Notes under the pieces: generated by a model
Told to the model about the DNA's origin: nothing
The model's input: the letters and a program-made list of their open reading frames with translations, nothing else
Database searches by the model: none
Made by a program: the position numbers and the translations under genes
Source: Mesostigma viride
Taxonomy: Eukaryota > Streptophyta > Mesostigmatophyceae > Mesostigmatales > Mesostigmataceae
Direction: 5' to 3'
Length of the DNA: 64,000 nt
Assembly (NCBI GenBank): GCA_009746045.1
Contig: RPFO01000622.1
Span: forward strand, 1-64,000
Shown here: one piece after another, positions 45,403-56,601 of the stretch
How positions within the stretch are numbered: the first letter of the stretch is position 1
Layout: each line of letters starts with the position of its first letter

Positions 45403-48400
45403 TTACATCTTCTTTTGCTTAGGTAGATTTCGCAGCTCACTCCACGACGGGAGCAGGTCGCCACCCTTGAGAAGAATGACATTCGTACCCATGTAACCAC
45501 CACGGAATTTCCGCAACAGGTCCTGGAATGCGTGCTCCGCCTCCTTAGGAGTCTTTGCGAAATTGGACTCCGCCCCACCCTCGCACATCATTGCCCGAAC
45601 CTCTCCCCACCCGCCATCCGGCCCCCTGAGAAACGACTTTAACCCCTTAAAGTAGTGGTTCCCATCCACCACCGCGTACCGGAGAACCAGATACGGTACC
45701 GGTACCCGTTCCTCAAAAAATTTCGGATCGTAGGACTTCATCGCAGTATTGCACAGCAGGTTGAAAACATCCCGACTGCCCTCGATGTCCTGAGGCAAAA
45801 CTGCTTCCACTCGTCCACCTTGGCGTAGGTACGCCACTCAAGTCCTCTCGCGAGGAAAGAGGTGGTGGACTCCGTGTTAAGCCACACGTCGACTTCAGTA
45901 TCCGAAAGGGGCCGGAAGTACCTGGACCCCACATCCTCCGCGTCAATCTTGGCGCCGTGGTGAATCTTCAGCCACTTGACGAAATCCGGCATGCACAAGA
46001 TTTGCTTGTCGAACAGGTCAGGTTGAGATTCGGCAAGCGCCTGGAAAGGGAACTGCCAGACCGGGACAACAACCTTGAAGTGCAAGGCGTTGTCCCGCGC
46101 ATTGAGGAGAATGCGGCCGTTCTCCTTAATGGTTTCAAGGTTTAAACGCCGCTGCCTCAAAGCCTCTGGCAAAATAAGCGCGTTGACCGTCTGGATCCGC
46201 ATACTGAAACATCCGGTCTGCTTAAAATCGGCCGGCCGAATCCAACGCGTTTCCCTGAGAGCATTGGCCTTCCGGATGTTCTGGTCCCTGACCTCCTTGT
46301 TCGAGTCGACCTTTTTCGAAGGCTTCCAGCTTTCAATGATAGGGTCGGTGTCCGGGTTCCCACTGCTCGTGAGCACCCCCTCCTTAAAAAGCTTGTTGAG
46401 TGACCGGAGCAGCTCAAGAAAGGGGGAGAACTCGGGCCAGTTTGGCAGGTCATCGACGTCCGCCATCCGCCTACTCGAGCAGTACTTGAGCATATCCTTC
46501 ACCAGCGCGAACACGGCGTCATGACCAGGTAACTTCTTCTCCACCGTGGCGTCTTCGTCCCCCCCGTCATCCTGAAGTAAAAAATCGAAAAGGACCGCAG
46601 GATTTGCTCAAGTCAGTAATATTTAGGCCGACCACGACATCCTGTTCAGGGACGAACAAAGTTCTGTTGGAATAATACCTTACTGACACTAACACCAAGT
46701 CCCGCAGCCAGTAAGCGTCTACCCGCAGCGAGAGGTCTAAATTTTCACAACAATCGTACCTGTCCAGTTTTCTGCTGCTTCTTGGCCTCCTTAGCCTTCT
46801 CCTTCTCCGCCTTCTTCGCCTCCTTCTCCGCCGCCTTCGCCTCCGCGTTCTTCTTTGTAAGCCTTTGCACCGCATTCAGCGCCCTTTTTCCCTCAGCGTC
46901 CCGACGACGAAAATCAGACTTCATGAATTTCTCGATCTTGTCAACCTTTGCCTCTGAGTACTCCTTAGGCTGCCACTTGTAATTCTTGGTGGCTTTCGCT
47001 TCACCAGATTTACAAATTCATATGCCAATTCATGTTAAAGGTAGCGGCACCCAACACCTCCGTATCGAAATCGGCATCGACTTCCGCCTCAAGTCGTGTC
47101 AGGTACTTGCGAAACTCGGCCCCGCAGGTCCCTCCGAATCGACGCCATCGGGCGGAGACTTAAGCATGATCAGGCCAACAGCAATAATATGATCCTTCGC
47201 AACCTTCTTGCGGGAATCCAGCTTTTCCCTTTCATGCTCAGTCAATTCGGGCTTCGCCGCCTTCCCCCCCGCAGTACCCCCAGCGACAGCCCCCGCCTGC
47301 ATGAAAAAAAAAACCAACAAGAAGGGACTTGACCTCAGTTCGATTGTTGCACCATCGTCTCTCTGCGGAGATACCCCTCAGCACGAAAAAAATCACCCGA
47401 ACTCGCGGCGGATGAACGTACCTGCGCAGCCACTTCTCCCTCAGCGTCTCCCCCATCCTCATCTCCTCCAGCGTTTTCATCCCCCCCATCCTCATCTCCT
47501 CCAGCGTTTTCTTCCTCTCCGCCAGCGCCTGCTGAGGCCAAACCCCCCACCTGTCAACACCGAATACGACAGCTCATTGGAAATCAAAATTAGTCGACAT
47601 TTGTATATTTCGCATAATGCGCTCACTAAAACTTCAGGCGAAATGCAGACATCCGGATATCGTTCAATGCTTACCATTTCCATCTCGAGTCCAGACCAAA
47701 TACCAGCACTGTCAACAGCCATCGCCGCAGCCGCCCCCTGAAAAAAGACAACAGATTGGTGGGGGGCACCGTTGAAATTAGCCGAAGATGTCAGTCTCAA
47801 TAAAAGGGTGAGGGTCTACCTGCAGCTAGACCCCATGTAAGATGCTCGTGGAAACTCGACGGACAAGCACCCACCTTATCAACCAAGTCTGACAAATTCG
47901 TTACATCCTCCGATACGTCCCCTGGCATGGAGCCCCCCTGCATGATATGACAGGACAAACCATGAAGGTTGGTCAGCATATAGAGCCCTATTCAGGGAAT
48001 GGAAACAAACCAAATCGATAAACGATATCGGCAAGTTAACGTACCGAAACGTAGAACTTCCACCTCCTCAAAATCTTCCCCAAAGGCCATATCGGCACTT
48101 GATGGGCTCTCTCCTTTTCCAGATGCCGCCTCAATTCCGCCTCGAAGAACAACTCGAGGGACTGCCAATGGCCTCCCGCCTCTAAATCAGACCACTCCGT
48201 GTCTAACTTGGTTCGGATACTCTTGAGACAATCAACCAACGAGATTTGATCCAACGATTCCCGGACGATTTCCTGGTGTGGCCTATATGTCTGAATAACA
48301 TTGAAGTCGGCACGGTGCCGGAAACTTTGGATCACCTGTCCAGCCCATTCCAAAAAGAAAGCGACCGCTTCCCGCGAAAGGCTGGCGTCCGGGCTGACAA

Positions 48401-50500
48401 GAAAGTCGGTCCGCCACTTAACAAAAGATTGCAGTAAGTGGTCTCTTGTCATGTCCAAATGCGCGATCACTTCATTTGCGCGCTCCTCCCATCCTCCTGC
48501 GCGATTCATTACTCCTGGCACAATTACGATAAAGTCACTGTTGGACATCTCAACAAATCCTTTCCTGACAATATCAAACACTTCATCTTCCGACAGTGGA
48601 GCCCTCGAATCCGCTTTCATATCTCCAGTCATGAGTTTCATATCTCCAGTGATGAGTTGAAAGAGCTGATGCAACGCAGTGAATTTCAAGGTTTCCAAAT
48701 AGGAATCCTCGTAAAATGCGATGCCCGTGCAGACCTCGAACTTTTCAACCTCATCAAAAAGCATCGACCATATTAAAGCACGACGAGGAAAGTAACGTCC
48801 GACATCCTCCTTCAGGTTAAGGATGCACGAGTGCGCGATCTTCAAAACCTCATAAACGTCGTCACCAACGGCCCTCTTCCCACGAATGGCTCGCTGTGTG
48901 GCTTCGAACAATGCAATATGGCCCAGTCGGTCGTTCTTCCAAATTACGTTCCGAAACTGGAGGACAGTCGGGTTGGCGACGACACCAGACTTCTCTGCAA
49001 ACGCTATCTCGGCCGAAAGAAAGCGGATCAAGGCCTTTTGGACTTTACCGCCCGCCGCAGCCTCAGACTCAGACTGAGCCTTGTACTGTTTCAGAATGGC
49101 CACCGCGTCGGGCTGCAGACAACAAGAGTAAAAAAAAGGCCACACATCGTCGTCGTCGTCGTCAACACCCTTAACTCCTAGGTCAACGTCTCTCCGCAGC
49201 TATACCCTTACAATCACTGTATGACATAAAATCCCATCCTTTATACGATACACGCGCCGTTCAAAAGCCATCTGAAAATGTACGTCTCATATCAATAAAC
49301 ATACCCGATAATCGATCGAAAATCCTTCGGGAGCCCACCCGTTCTTCTCGGTCTCGTCCTTCTCCCCCTCAACCGCCTTCGCAGCCTCCTCCTCCTTCTT
49401 CCTCGCAGCCTCCTCCTCCATCTTCCTCGCGGCCTCGTCCTCCTTCACCCTCTCCTGTCGAATCTGAATAAAAACAGCAGCCTCCTCCGCAAGAAGTTCC
49501 TTCGCTGCCGCCTCCGTCTTCTTCTTCGCCTCCTCCTTCTGCTTCGCCACCAGGATCCTGTGCTCCCTCTCCTGGGCAGCCTTTTTCTCCTTGTTCTCCC
49601 TCTCCTCCTCCTCCCTCTCCGCCTTCTCCAGCCTCTCCTTCTCCTCCCTCTCCACCCTCTCCCTCTCCGCCTTCTCGATGGCCTCCCTCTCCGCCTTCTC
49701 CTTCTCCTCGTCCTTCTTGTCGAGAGCCGCGTAGTCGTCAGAAAATGTTGCGGCCTTTGCTAACAATTCGGACAACAGCTCCCGACGCGACTCCCGAACC
49801 GGCGAGTCCGGGTCTTCAGGCCTCTTGTTAATCTTATCGCGCTCGTCCTCCTCAAGAGCCAGATTGATAGACTTCCTCAGGTCCCTGAGCATTTTGGTGT
49901 GGTCGTCTTCCTCTACCCACTCGGCCGCAGGCTTACGCTTAGAACTGGAATGCTTGGGGGACGGCGAGCGGGACGCAGAAGCGGGGGACTTGGGTGGCGG
50001 CGAGCGGGACTTGGGGGAAGGAGAGCGGGACGGCGAGCGGGACGCAGTTGCGGGGGTCTTGGTTGACGGCGAGGGGGACTTGCGAGAAGGAGAGCGGGAC
50101 GCGGTAGCGGGGGGAACTTTGGGCGGAGAGGGGGACTTGCGGGGCGGCGAACGGGTCGCAGTTGCGGGGGATTTAGGGGACTTGCGGGACGGCGAGCGGG
50201 ACGCGGTAGCTACGGACTTGGTGGGCGGCGATGGAGACTTACGGGGCGGAGAGCGGGACGGAGCGCGAGACGCAGCAGCGAGAGAGTTGGGGGGTAAAAT
50301 TCTGTCCAACTCGCTGGGGGGCAAGGGGGACTTGGAGGGCAAGGGGGACTCGGGGGGGGGGGGGACCTCGCCAGAGCATTTACGGGACCGACCGGCAACA
50401 GAGGAAACGCCTCCGTTGCCGTTCGGTCCGGCGAGGTGTTCGACGTCATCTTGGGTGAAACGGGAGTGGCCTTGACAGAATCGGAATAGGAGGACGACAT
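45403..50500 (-). CDS. Multi-exon gene P: RS-rich, coiled-coil protein
   Basis: I infer eight exons. Exon 1 runs from ATG 50500 to about 50371. A mini-intron of about 52 bp follows. Exon 2 (about 50318-49305) has an RS-like domain (SRSPSRKSPSP repeats) and a long Glu/Lys/Arg coiled coil. Exon 3 is 49112-48045 (helical domain, AILKQYKAQ...RFLSAEIAFAEKSG). Small exons are 47937-47875, 47737-47675 and 47550-47422. A basic helical exon spans 47296-46760 with two indels. The last is 46571 to about 45407, with one indel near 45840. Junctions are GT-AG. The reading ends at KKM followed by TAA, which overlaps a possible donor. The product is probably nuclear from its RS and Lys-rich regions, but the family is unknown. 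A diverged copy starts at 62331 in inverse orientation. Confidence 0.6.
50318..50370 (-). other. Candidate mini-intron of gene P
   Basis: About 52 bp of C-rich sequence begin GTCCCC and end TTGCCCCCCAG. Removing it restores one frame from the MSSSYSDS start into SELDRI...RS domain. The inverted copy at about 62472-62522 needs the same removal at the same place, despite different sequence, which supports a real intron rather than a sequencing slip. Confidence 0.55.
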
Positions 50501-50630
50501 CTGCAGAACAATATTCAAAAAAGCAAGTTTCACAAATGTCATTCAGAATCTGAATTGCCGGCAGAAAAACAATGGGGAGGGGTCTCGCTGCAGCTAGACC
50601 CTTTCGTGGATTCTAAAAGGGACATATACT

Positions 50631-50860
50631 TGCGCAGGATGTAAGAATATGCGTTAAGCTTAGATAAAAGGTTTGCGCATAAAAAGTATAAGCGTTAGCT
50701 TGTACAACTTAGAACCGGCGCGGCGCGGAAGTCATGGGTTCGAAACCTCGTGGGGCCAGTGCCGAGTAGGGATTATTTGGGAGGATCCGCCGGGGCACCG
50801 GTCGGACCTAATTAATCGCCTAGCGAGGTAGATATCGGACCTTCCCGGGATTAATATCGA
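50631..50860. mobile_element. Half foldback arm and Pol III B-box-like segment
   Basis: Positions 50631-50709 repeat one arm of the FB hairpin. The next 150 bp contain GGGTTCGAAACC, a perfect match to the tRNA B-box consensus. No convincing A box was found upstream, so a tRNA gene is unlikely. A tRNA-derived SINE fragment fused to the foldback family is plausible. Confidence 0.5.
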
Positions 50861-51108
50861 ATCAGTAATTCGATATCGAATTAGTAATTCGATGCGGAAG
50901 TAAACCCTAGTTAGGGAGCCGCTTAATATTCCGCCCCAACGCGCAAAGGTTTTAAGTTGTACAAGCTAACGCTTATACTTTTTATGCGCAAACCTTTTAT
51001 CTAAAAGGTTAACGCATATTCTTACATCCTGCGCAGGATGTAAGAATATGCGTTAACCTTAGATAAAAGGTTTGCGCATAAAAAGTATAAGCGTTAGCTT
51101 GTACAACT
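50861..51108. mobile_element. Foldback element FB2 with 154-bp near-perfect palindrome
   Basis: Positions 50955-51108 form inverted arms of 78 and 76 bp centred at 51032/51033 (one 2-bp bulge). The 94 bp before them match the flank of FB1 at 16482. Compared with FB1 the arms differ at a few sites (AACGCT for AGTGCT), so each palindrome has kept its two arms matched to each other. Three GTATCGTTATGCAG units follow at 51109-51150. Confidence 0.85.
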
Positions 51109-51150
51109 GTATCGTTATGCAGGTATCGTTATGCAGGTATCGTCATGCAG

Positions 51151-51619
51151 GTGGCAGCTCTCCCTCTTTCAGGGTGGTCCCACGCGGAATGGGGTAGATT
51201 TTTGCAAGAAAAAAACGCTAATTTCAATCGTCCGAAAACCGGACATTGCGCCGAAATTCTTGCCGAAAATTTGGCAGCCGAGCGAATTTTTCGCCCGACG
51301 GACTTTGCGCCGAAATTTTGTGTCTGCCGTGCTTCGAACTCAACCGACTCCTGCTGTTGCGTGCACTTTGTCCGATGCCTGCAGGCCACGCACGAATTTT
51401 GCGACCGAAATATGACGACTAGACAAGTTTATCGACGACCTACATCGATCTATTGCCACTTTTGAAGTCCTTGGCTTGCTAGCAGCTTTTGATTATCAAT
51501 GCCGGGAACAAAATTGCCGAAATTTTTTATTGAATCAGTACATATATGTGCACATGTCCGTAATTTTATCATTCGCAATTTTGACATTGTCGGAGTATTT
51601 GACAACTTAGGCATTGCGC
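51151..51619. other. Intergenic stretch without supported gene
   Basis: Two overlapping plus-strand frames of about 95-106 codons are open, but they share no recognisable domain. I regard them as chance. Confidence 0.4.
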
Positions 51620-52057
51620 CTAGAAAAAGGTGCCCCATCCGTCGATGTCAAAATCGCCGAAGGAGTACACTCCCTGGTACTGGTCTCCCCTGTAGTTGGG
51701 AGGCTCGCCTGTATACATTTTGGTGTTCCACTTGGCCCCGCCGTTCTCCGCAGCAGCCAGGAACTCCTGCTGGGCCTCGGCCCTCAGGCGCATCATTGAT
51801 ACATTGGGAGAGCCCGGAATTTCCGTGCTCTCCACCACCACTCTCGCCTGATTGTCAGGCACGCATTGGTAAGCAGGGTTCAAATCTGAATCGGGTGGCA
51901 CCAGATCGATCATGCCATTGCCGAACGCAATGACACCTGCACCCCACTGTGCAGAAGGTCCGAGCAACTCTACATCAATTCTGATGTTTGCAGCGTGCTC
52001 ATTTTTGTCGACCATCACATAGGTATGCTGAGAACCGAAAATATTGCTCTGCTCCAT
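51620..52057 (-). CDS. Unknown 145-residue ORF
   Basis: ATG at 52057 (minus strand) opens a frame of 145 codons with balanced, globular composition: FGSQHTYVMVDKNEHAANIRIDVELLG, then WGAGVIAFGNGMIDLVPPDSDLNP, ending SFGDFDIDGWGTFF. The frame also continues upstream with hydrophobic sequence to 52258, which may be intronic or an unmodelled N-terminus. I recognise no family. It lies on the same strand as, and 0.8 kb beyond, the transposase-like gene. Confidence 0.5.
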   Translation of the reverse strand: MEQSNIFGSQHTYVMVDKNEHAANIRIDVELLGPSAQWGAGVIAFGNGMIDLVPPDSDLNPAYQCVPDNQARVVVESTEIPGSPNVSMMRLRAEAQQEFLAAAENGGAKWNTKMYTGEPPNYRGDQYQGVYSFGDFDIDGWGTFF

Positions 52058-52376
52058 TTGTGACAGTGTTAAATTTCGGCAAGGTTGGCTGCTTGCAATC
52101 GACAGGAAATTGGTGACCCCGACAGCCAGACGCGCAAGGGTTATAACTGCAGGTAGAACCCAAAATTTGTCGATAAGGAGTAATGGAAGGGCACGACCAC
52201 CAGTCACTAGTATTCGCTTCACCGGACACCTTTTCAGCTTCCGGATAAAATTCAGCAAGAGCAGCGGCGATTAGATACTAAATATTGCGTTATTGGTTCG
52301 TACCGTACCCAGACAAAAATTGTACTAGTGACGCAATTGTACTAGGCGGAATGACAACTGCGCCCGGCAAATAAGT

Positions 52377-52591
52377 ATTTATTGCTCCAACCCCAACCTA
52401 ACTTGTTCCGGAGCTGTTCGAAGCGAAGAGCAATGGAAGGGATCGGACCCGAGCCAGATTTGAGTGCGGAACATGATGGCTGGCCTACCTCACTCCGAAC
52501 ATTAATGTGGACCCGGGTTCGAATCCTGTCAGTGCTATTCGCTTCGAACAGTTCCGGAACGATTTTTTTTGTGGGGGTGGAGCAATAAATT
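52377..52591. mobile_element. MITE-like element with internal B box
   Basis: Imperfect terminal inverted repeats of about 48 bp (TTATTGCTCCAACCCC...GTTCCGGAGCTGTTCGAAGCGAA and its inverse) bound a 215-bp unit. The interior contains GGGTTCGAATCC, a perfect B box, preceded by TGGCTGGCCTA, a weak A-box match. It may be a MITE that captured, or evolved from, a tRNA-derived sequence. The flanks are TA-rich and a target duplication is not clear. Confidence 0.6.
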
Positions 52592-52877
52592 CTCGACATG
52601 CAGAAACAAATGTCGAATAGATTGTGCAAAAAAATATCGAAATCCTTATCATTATTTAAATATACAGCATAAAATTATGTTGCAGTAAAAAATAACTGTT
52701 AATTGAAGGCCGCAAAAAATTATCAACTACCCTTAAACTTGACCACAGAAAGATCTCGAAAAATATATACAATATATGCGGCCACCTTTTTACACCCTAC
52801 TGAAGCCCCACTCTAAAGATATAATACGAGCCGAAACTAGGGCGTCGTCTACCCGCAGCGAGACCCCAATTTCTTGT
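52592..52877. other. AT-rich spacer
   Basis: I see no gene. The spacer carries one CTGCAG-type palindrome variant at 52843-52866, just downstream of the transposase-like stop. Confidence 0.5.
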
Positions 52878-55800
52878 TTAAGTCGGTGCCGGCCCCTCCG
52901 GGGCTTCATCCTTGATCACCAGCGTAGTAAGCCACTTGTCGAGCTCCTTGCTCATCCTGATGTCGGCACACATTCCGTCGCTGCGCACGCGTGCTTCTAG
53001 CCGGAGAGCCGGAGCGACGCAGAGATAGCAATTCACAAGCTCGGGCTGGCGTGACGGTGGCCAATCCTCAACGTTGAGCGTGAAATGCAGGGGGTCATGC
53101 TTATCCCGCTTCCAAATCCGAACGGGAAGAATGCCGTTCCCGGCGAGGAACAGCTCCTTCTCCCGTCCGTTCCGGCCCTCGACCCACCTCTCGAAGTTCT
53201 CGTCTAACACGATCGGCCCGGCTTCGCTTACAACCTCAGCCAACCAGAACGGGTGGATGGGATCGTGATCCGTGTCCTTGTCCGATGGAACTGCCACATA
53301 GTCGTGGAGTCTCATCTGCCGGCCCATCGCCTCCCGCTTGTCCTTCAGCTGCTCCCCCCGCGTCACCATGCGAACCGGAGGGTTGGGCTGGCTCGGTGGC
53401 AGCAAACGGACAGTTTTCATCGAGCTTCCTGCATCATTGAACTCGATGATAAACGACCACTCGCTTAGACATCCCTCAAACCGCCCAGCCAAACAGGGCG
53501 GACAGTAGCAGGAATAGCGCCTAATCATCAAAAGGCCAGGGTCGGACTTGTCCAGTCGCCACCAATGCGCCTTCTTGATGCCAGGCACCTCCTCACCTCC
53601 GCGCGTCGGCCGGACTCGACGTCCTGTCATCAAATAGTTAGGACAAAAAGAATACCGTTCAAATTAGCAAAATTGACCAAAAACCAATAAAACAGGGTAT
53701 AGCTGCAGAGAGACCCCTTAAAAAAAAAATTAACGACAAGACATCAAGTGATCAAAATTCGACACAGGGTATAGCTGCAGAGAGACCCCATTCGAATCAT
53801 AATAACAACGTACGACAAGATATCAAGTGATCGAAATTCGACACAGGGTATAGCTGCAGAGAGACCCCATTCGAATCATAATAACAACGTACGACAAGAT
53901 ATCAAGTGATCGAAATTCGACACAGGGTATAGCTGCAGAGAGACCCCTTCATACCGAAGAACAAGCGAAATTTCATACCTAAAAGAAAAGCAACCCATGA
54001 CAGTATATAGGGTCTCTCTGCAGAGATACCTTTATTGGGTTTGAATTTTTATAGAACAGCGGCAGTTGACGTCTTAAAACCTGAAATAACACAAATTCCG
54101 TACCGGGGGTAAAAGGAAGAAGTGGCGAGTGACGTTCTCGGCCCGCGCGCGGGCCGACTCCCTGCTCGATGTCTTGCCGCCCTGCCAGTTCTGGTTCAAG
54201 TAGGCGACTAGCTGGTGGGTCTCAAGTATGTGCTGGTTTTCGGGAATCCTCTGCATTTCCCTCAAGACGCACTTGCACTTCGCTCCTTGACCATCCACCT
54301 CCCCCTTCCCATGCTGCTCCCCCATGTAGTGGAACTCAAAGGCCTGCAGGTCGGGATCCCCCATGAGCAGACCGTTAATCTGGTTAATCACGTACCTGGA
54401 CTTAAACTGCACCGCGCAGTTGTCCGAGCACATGTACAGGTTTCGCACCTCTACCCCTACTTCTACCCGCAGGGTTTCCAGAATCTTGCGAAGAGCGTAT
54501 ACGAGTGCGCGCTCGCCCCGCTTGATACTGGAATCCCCCAGGAAAAAGAAGACGCGCTTTTCCAGCTCGCCGTTGAGCCGATAACGCACGATCATGGGCA
54601 TCAGGATGTGGCTGCGCTTGTGGAAGTACTGCGACTGCAGTTGGACGTAGCTGCTGTTCTCGTAGTTCTCGGCCCAGTCGCCGTGCACGAGCACGTCCCC
54701 CTCTCTCAGATTCTTCTCCCGATCCTTGATTGTATCCGCCTGCGACCAGGCCGTAAAGCAGTGCACGGTGAACTTGTCCCACATCTTAAGAATCTCGTCC
54801 CGCAGCTCAGCTGGGGTGGACCTCATTTGGACTTGCTCGGGCCGCTTCACCTTCTTCGCCGCCCTGCCATCGGTCTCGCCCTGTTTCGCAAAGGTCCGCA
54901 GACAGTTTCGATTTGCAATAAAATCGCATTTCGATAAGATAACTGCAACTCACAAAGGGTCTCGCTGCAGCTATAGGTCACAAAAAAAAAAGTCAACAAC
55001 ATATTAACGGAGAAATAAAATCGAAACCAACTCACATTCACCCGTCGGGTCACAGTCTGCTCCACCATCTCGAACTTGAACCAATTCAGAATCTCCGTGG
55101 AATTCTTGTCCCGATCACACTGCACCCAGTTATTATGGATGCCGCATGATTCCTCAGGACAGAACCCCTCCACACACGCCATCTTCAGTATGCGGTGAAC
55201 CCTCTCCGTCCTCGGCACCCCATCTTCGTCCTCCACCAGCCTCTCAGAAATGTCGAGGTCTTCCAGGTCCCGTCCCCGCCATTCATCTTCCCCCTCCCCC
55301 TCTTCCATCCCCCCGCCCATTCCGCCCCCTTCACGCAGCCCGTTATCCCTGCCGTCAGTCTCGGCGGACACCGGGCAGTGAAAGTGCTTGATCCAGTCCG
55401 TCGAGTGAATGGCTTTCCACATTCCGCAAGTACCGTCCGGCTCTCTGTACTTGGAGCATCCCGCACACTCCGCGCCACACTTGCAGTTCTTGCCGTGGTT
55501 CGCATTGGAGTGCTTGGTCCACGCCCCCATGGCCGACTGCATGGTGACGTGCTTCTCACACGCGCACAGGTTCCTCTCCTTCCACTTGCCCTTGATGCAA
55601 TCGGGCGCGTATTTGCAGAAGGTCGTGTAGCCCACGTGAATGCCCACGTCCTTATCATACTGGTTACTCCTTTTGTTCCAGTACGCATGCTTTTCGAGAA
55701 AGTGATTGTACATGTCCTCCTTGGAGGTCATGTAATAGCGCGCTCCCTCAACGGCGACGAGCACCCCGTGATTGCCACGACCCTCCCTGCTGTAAGTGCG

Positions 55801-56601
55801 CTTGACATCCTTCATCTGGGAGGAGGCGCGCGACTCATCATCGTGCATCCACGCGTCCACTATCGCGTCAATCACGAATTGCGGCAAAGGGCGCCCCTTG
55901 CGAGCCTGCGCGTGTCTGAGGTAGTCCAACTTCTGCTGCCTTCGTATCGCGCGAATTCCGCGAATCTTCTTGGCGTCCATCCCCGTCAGGTTCTCCAACT
56001 CCGCGGCCGAAAACTCCTTCTCCAAGTCGTCACCACAGTAAAGCGTGGACATCAGCACCATCCTGACGTCTCTGTCTGCGTCGCTTTTGGTCAGACCATC
56101 AAAAAAGCCGTTAATCCGAGCCACCCAGAACCTGTTCAGTTCTGCCATCCGCTCCTGATTGTAAAGCTTTTTCGCCTCCTCATGATACTTCCCGTGACCT
56201 AGTTCAGCGGCCCTAGAGTTAAAGCCAGCAATCATCTGGTCGAAAGCCGGCCCCCGCCCCTCGGGTTTTGTCATCGCCTGAGCCGCTTCAAACGCCTGGT
56301 CAGCGAAATATTCCCCAATAACCCTCTTTGATTTCGAGTATTCTCCCGGCCGCTTGACTTCCTTGGCTTCAGGCTGCGCTGGATTCTGGTTCTCATCTCC
56401 GAAAACCCTTTTTGCGCCAGTTGACTGCTTCGTCCCGGTGTTCAACTTAATTGCACTGAATCCTGGACGACCGGACGCAAGGGCGAAAACTCCCACCCGT
56501 TCGCGTGCTGCATGCCATGACGACCGGCACAACGAAATCCATGCAAATCGAGTATCGTTGGGAAAAGCGACAATTACAGACAAAGTTCGAAAGTGTATCA
56601 T
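52878..56601 (-). CDS. Three-exon DDE-like transposase gene (T2)
   Basis: Exon 1 (56601-55036) has a Lys-rich N-terminus and clustered Cys/His motifs (CIKGKWKERNLCACEKH, CKCGAECAGCSKYREPDGTC, FCPEESCGIHNNWVQC). Intron 1 is 55035-54881. Exon 2 (54880 to about 54104) carries the likely catalytic core: VLVHGDWAENY, SDNCAVQFKSRYV and MGEQHGKGEVDGQG, each with a candidate Asp/Glu. After an intron of about 480 bp, exon 3 (about 53623-52878) has RRYSCYCPPCLAGRFEGC and a BAH-like tail (DYVAVPSDK...PFWLAEVV). This architecture matches an uncharacterised eukaryotic mobile-element family (ENY...QFKS...HGKGxxDG). The exon 2/3 phase does not match exactly, so one boundary or one base is uncertain. Both introns contain CTGCAG-type palindromes. 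Confidence 0.75.
53640..54060. repeat. Intronic tandem repeat carrying the CTGCAG palindrome
   Basis: Units of about 80 bp (core TATCAAGTGATCGAAATTCG followed by the palindrome) are repeated between about 53740 and 53950. Palindromes lie at 53695, 53767, 53846, 53925 and 54009. The array fills intron 2 of the transposase-like gene. Confidence 0.85.
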
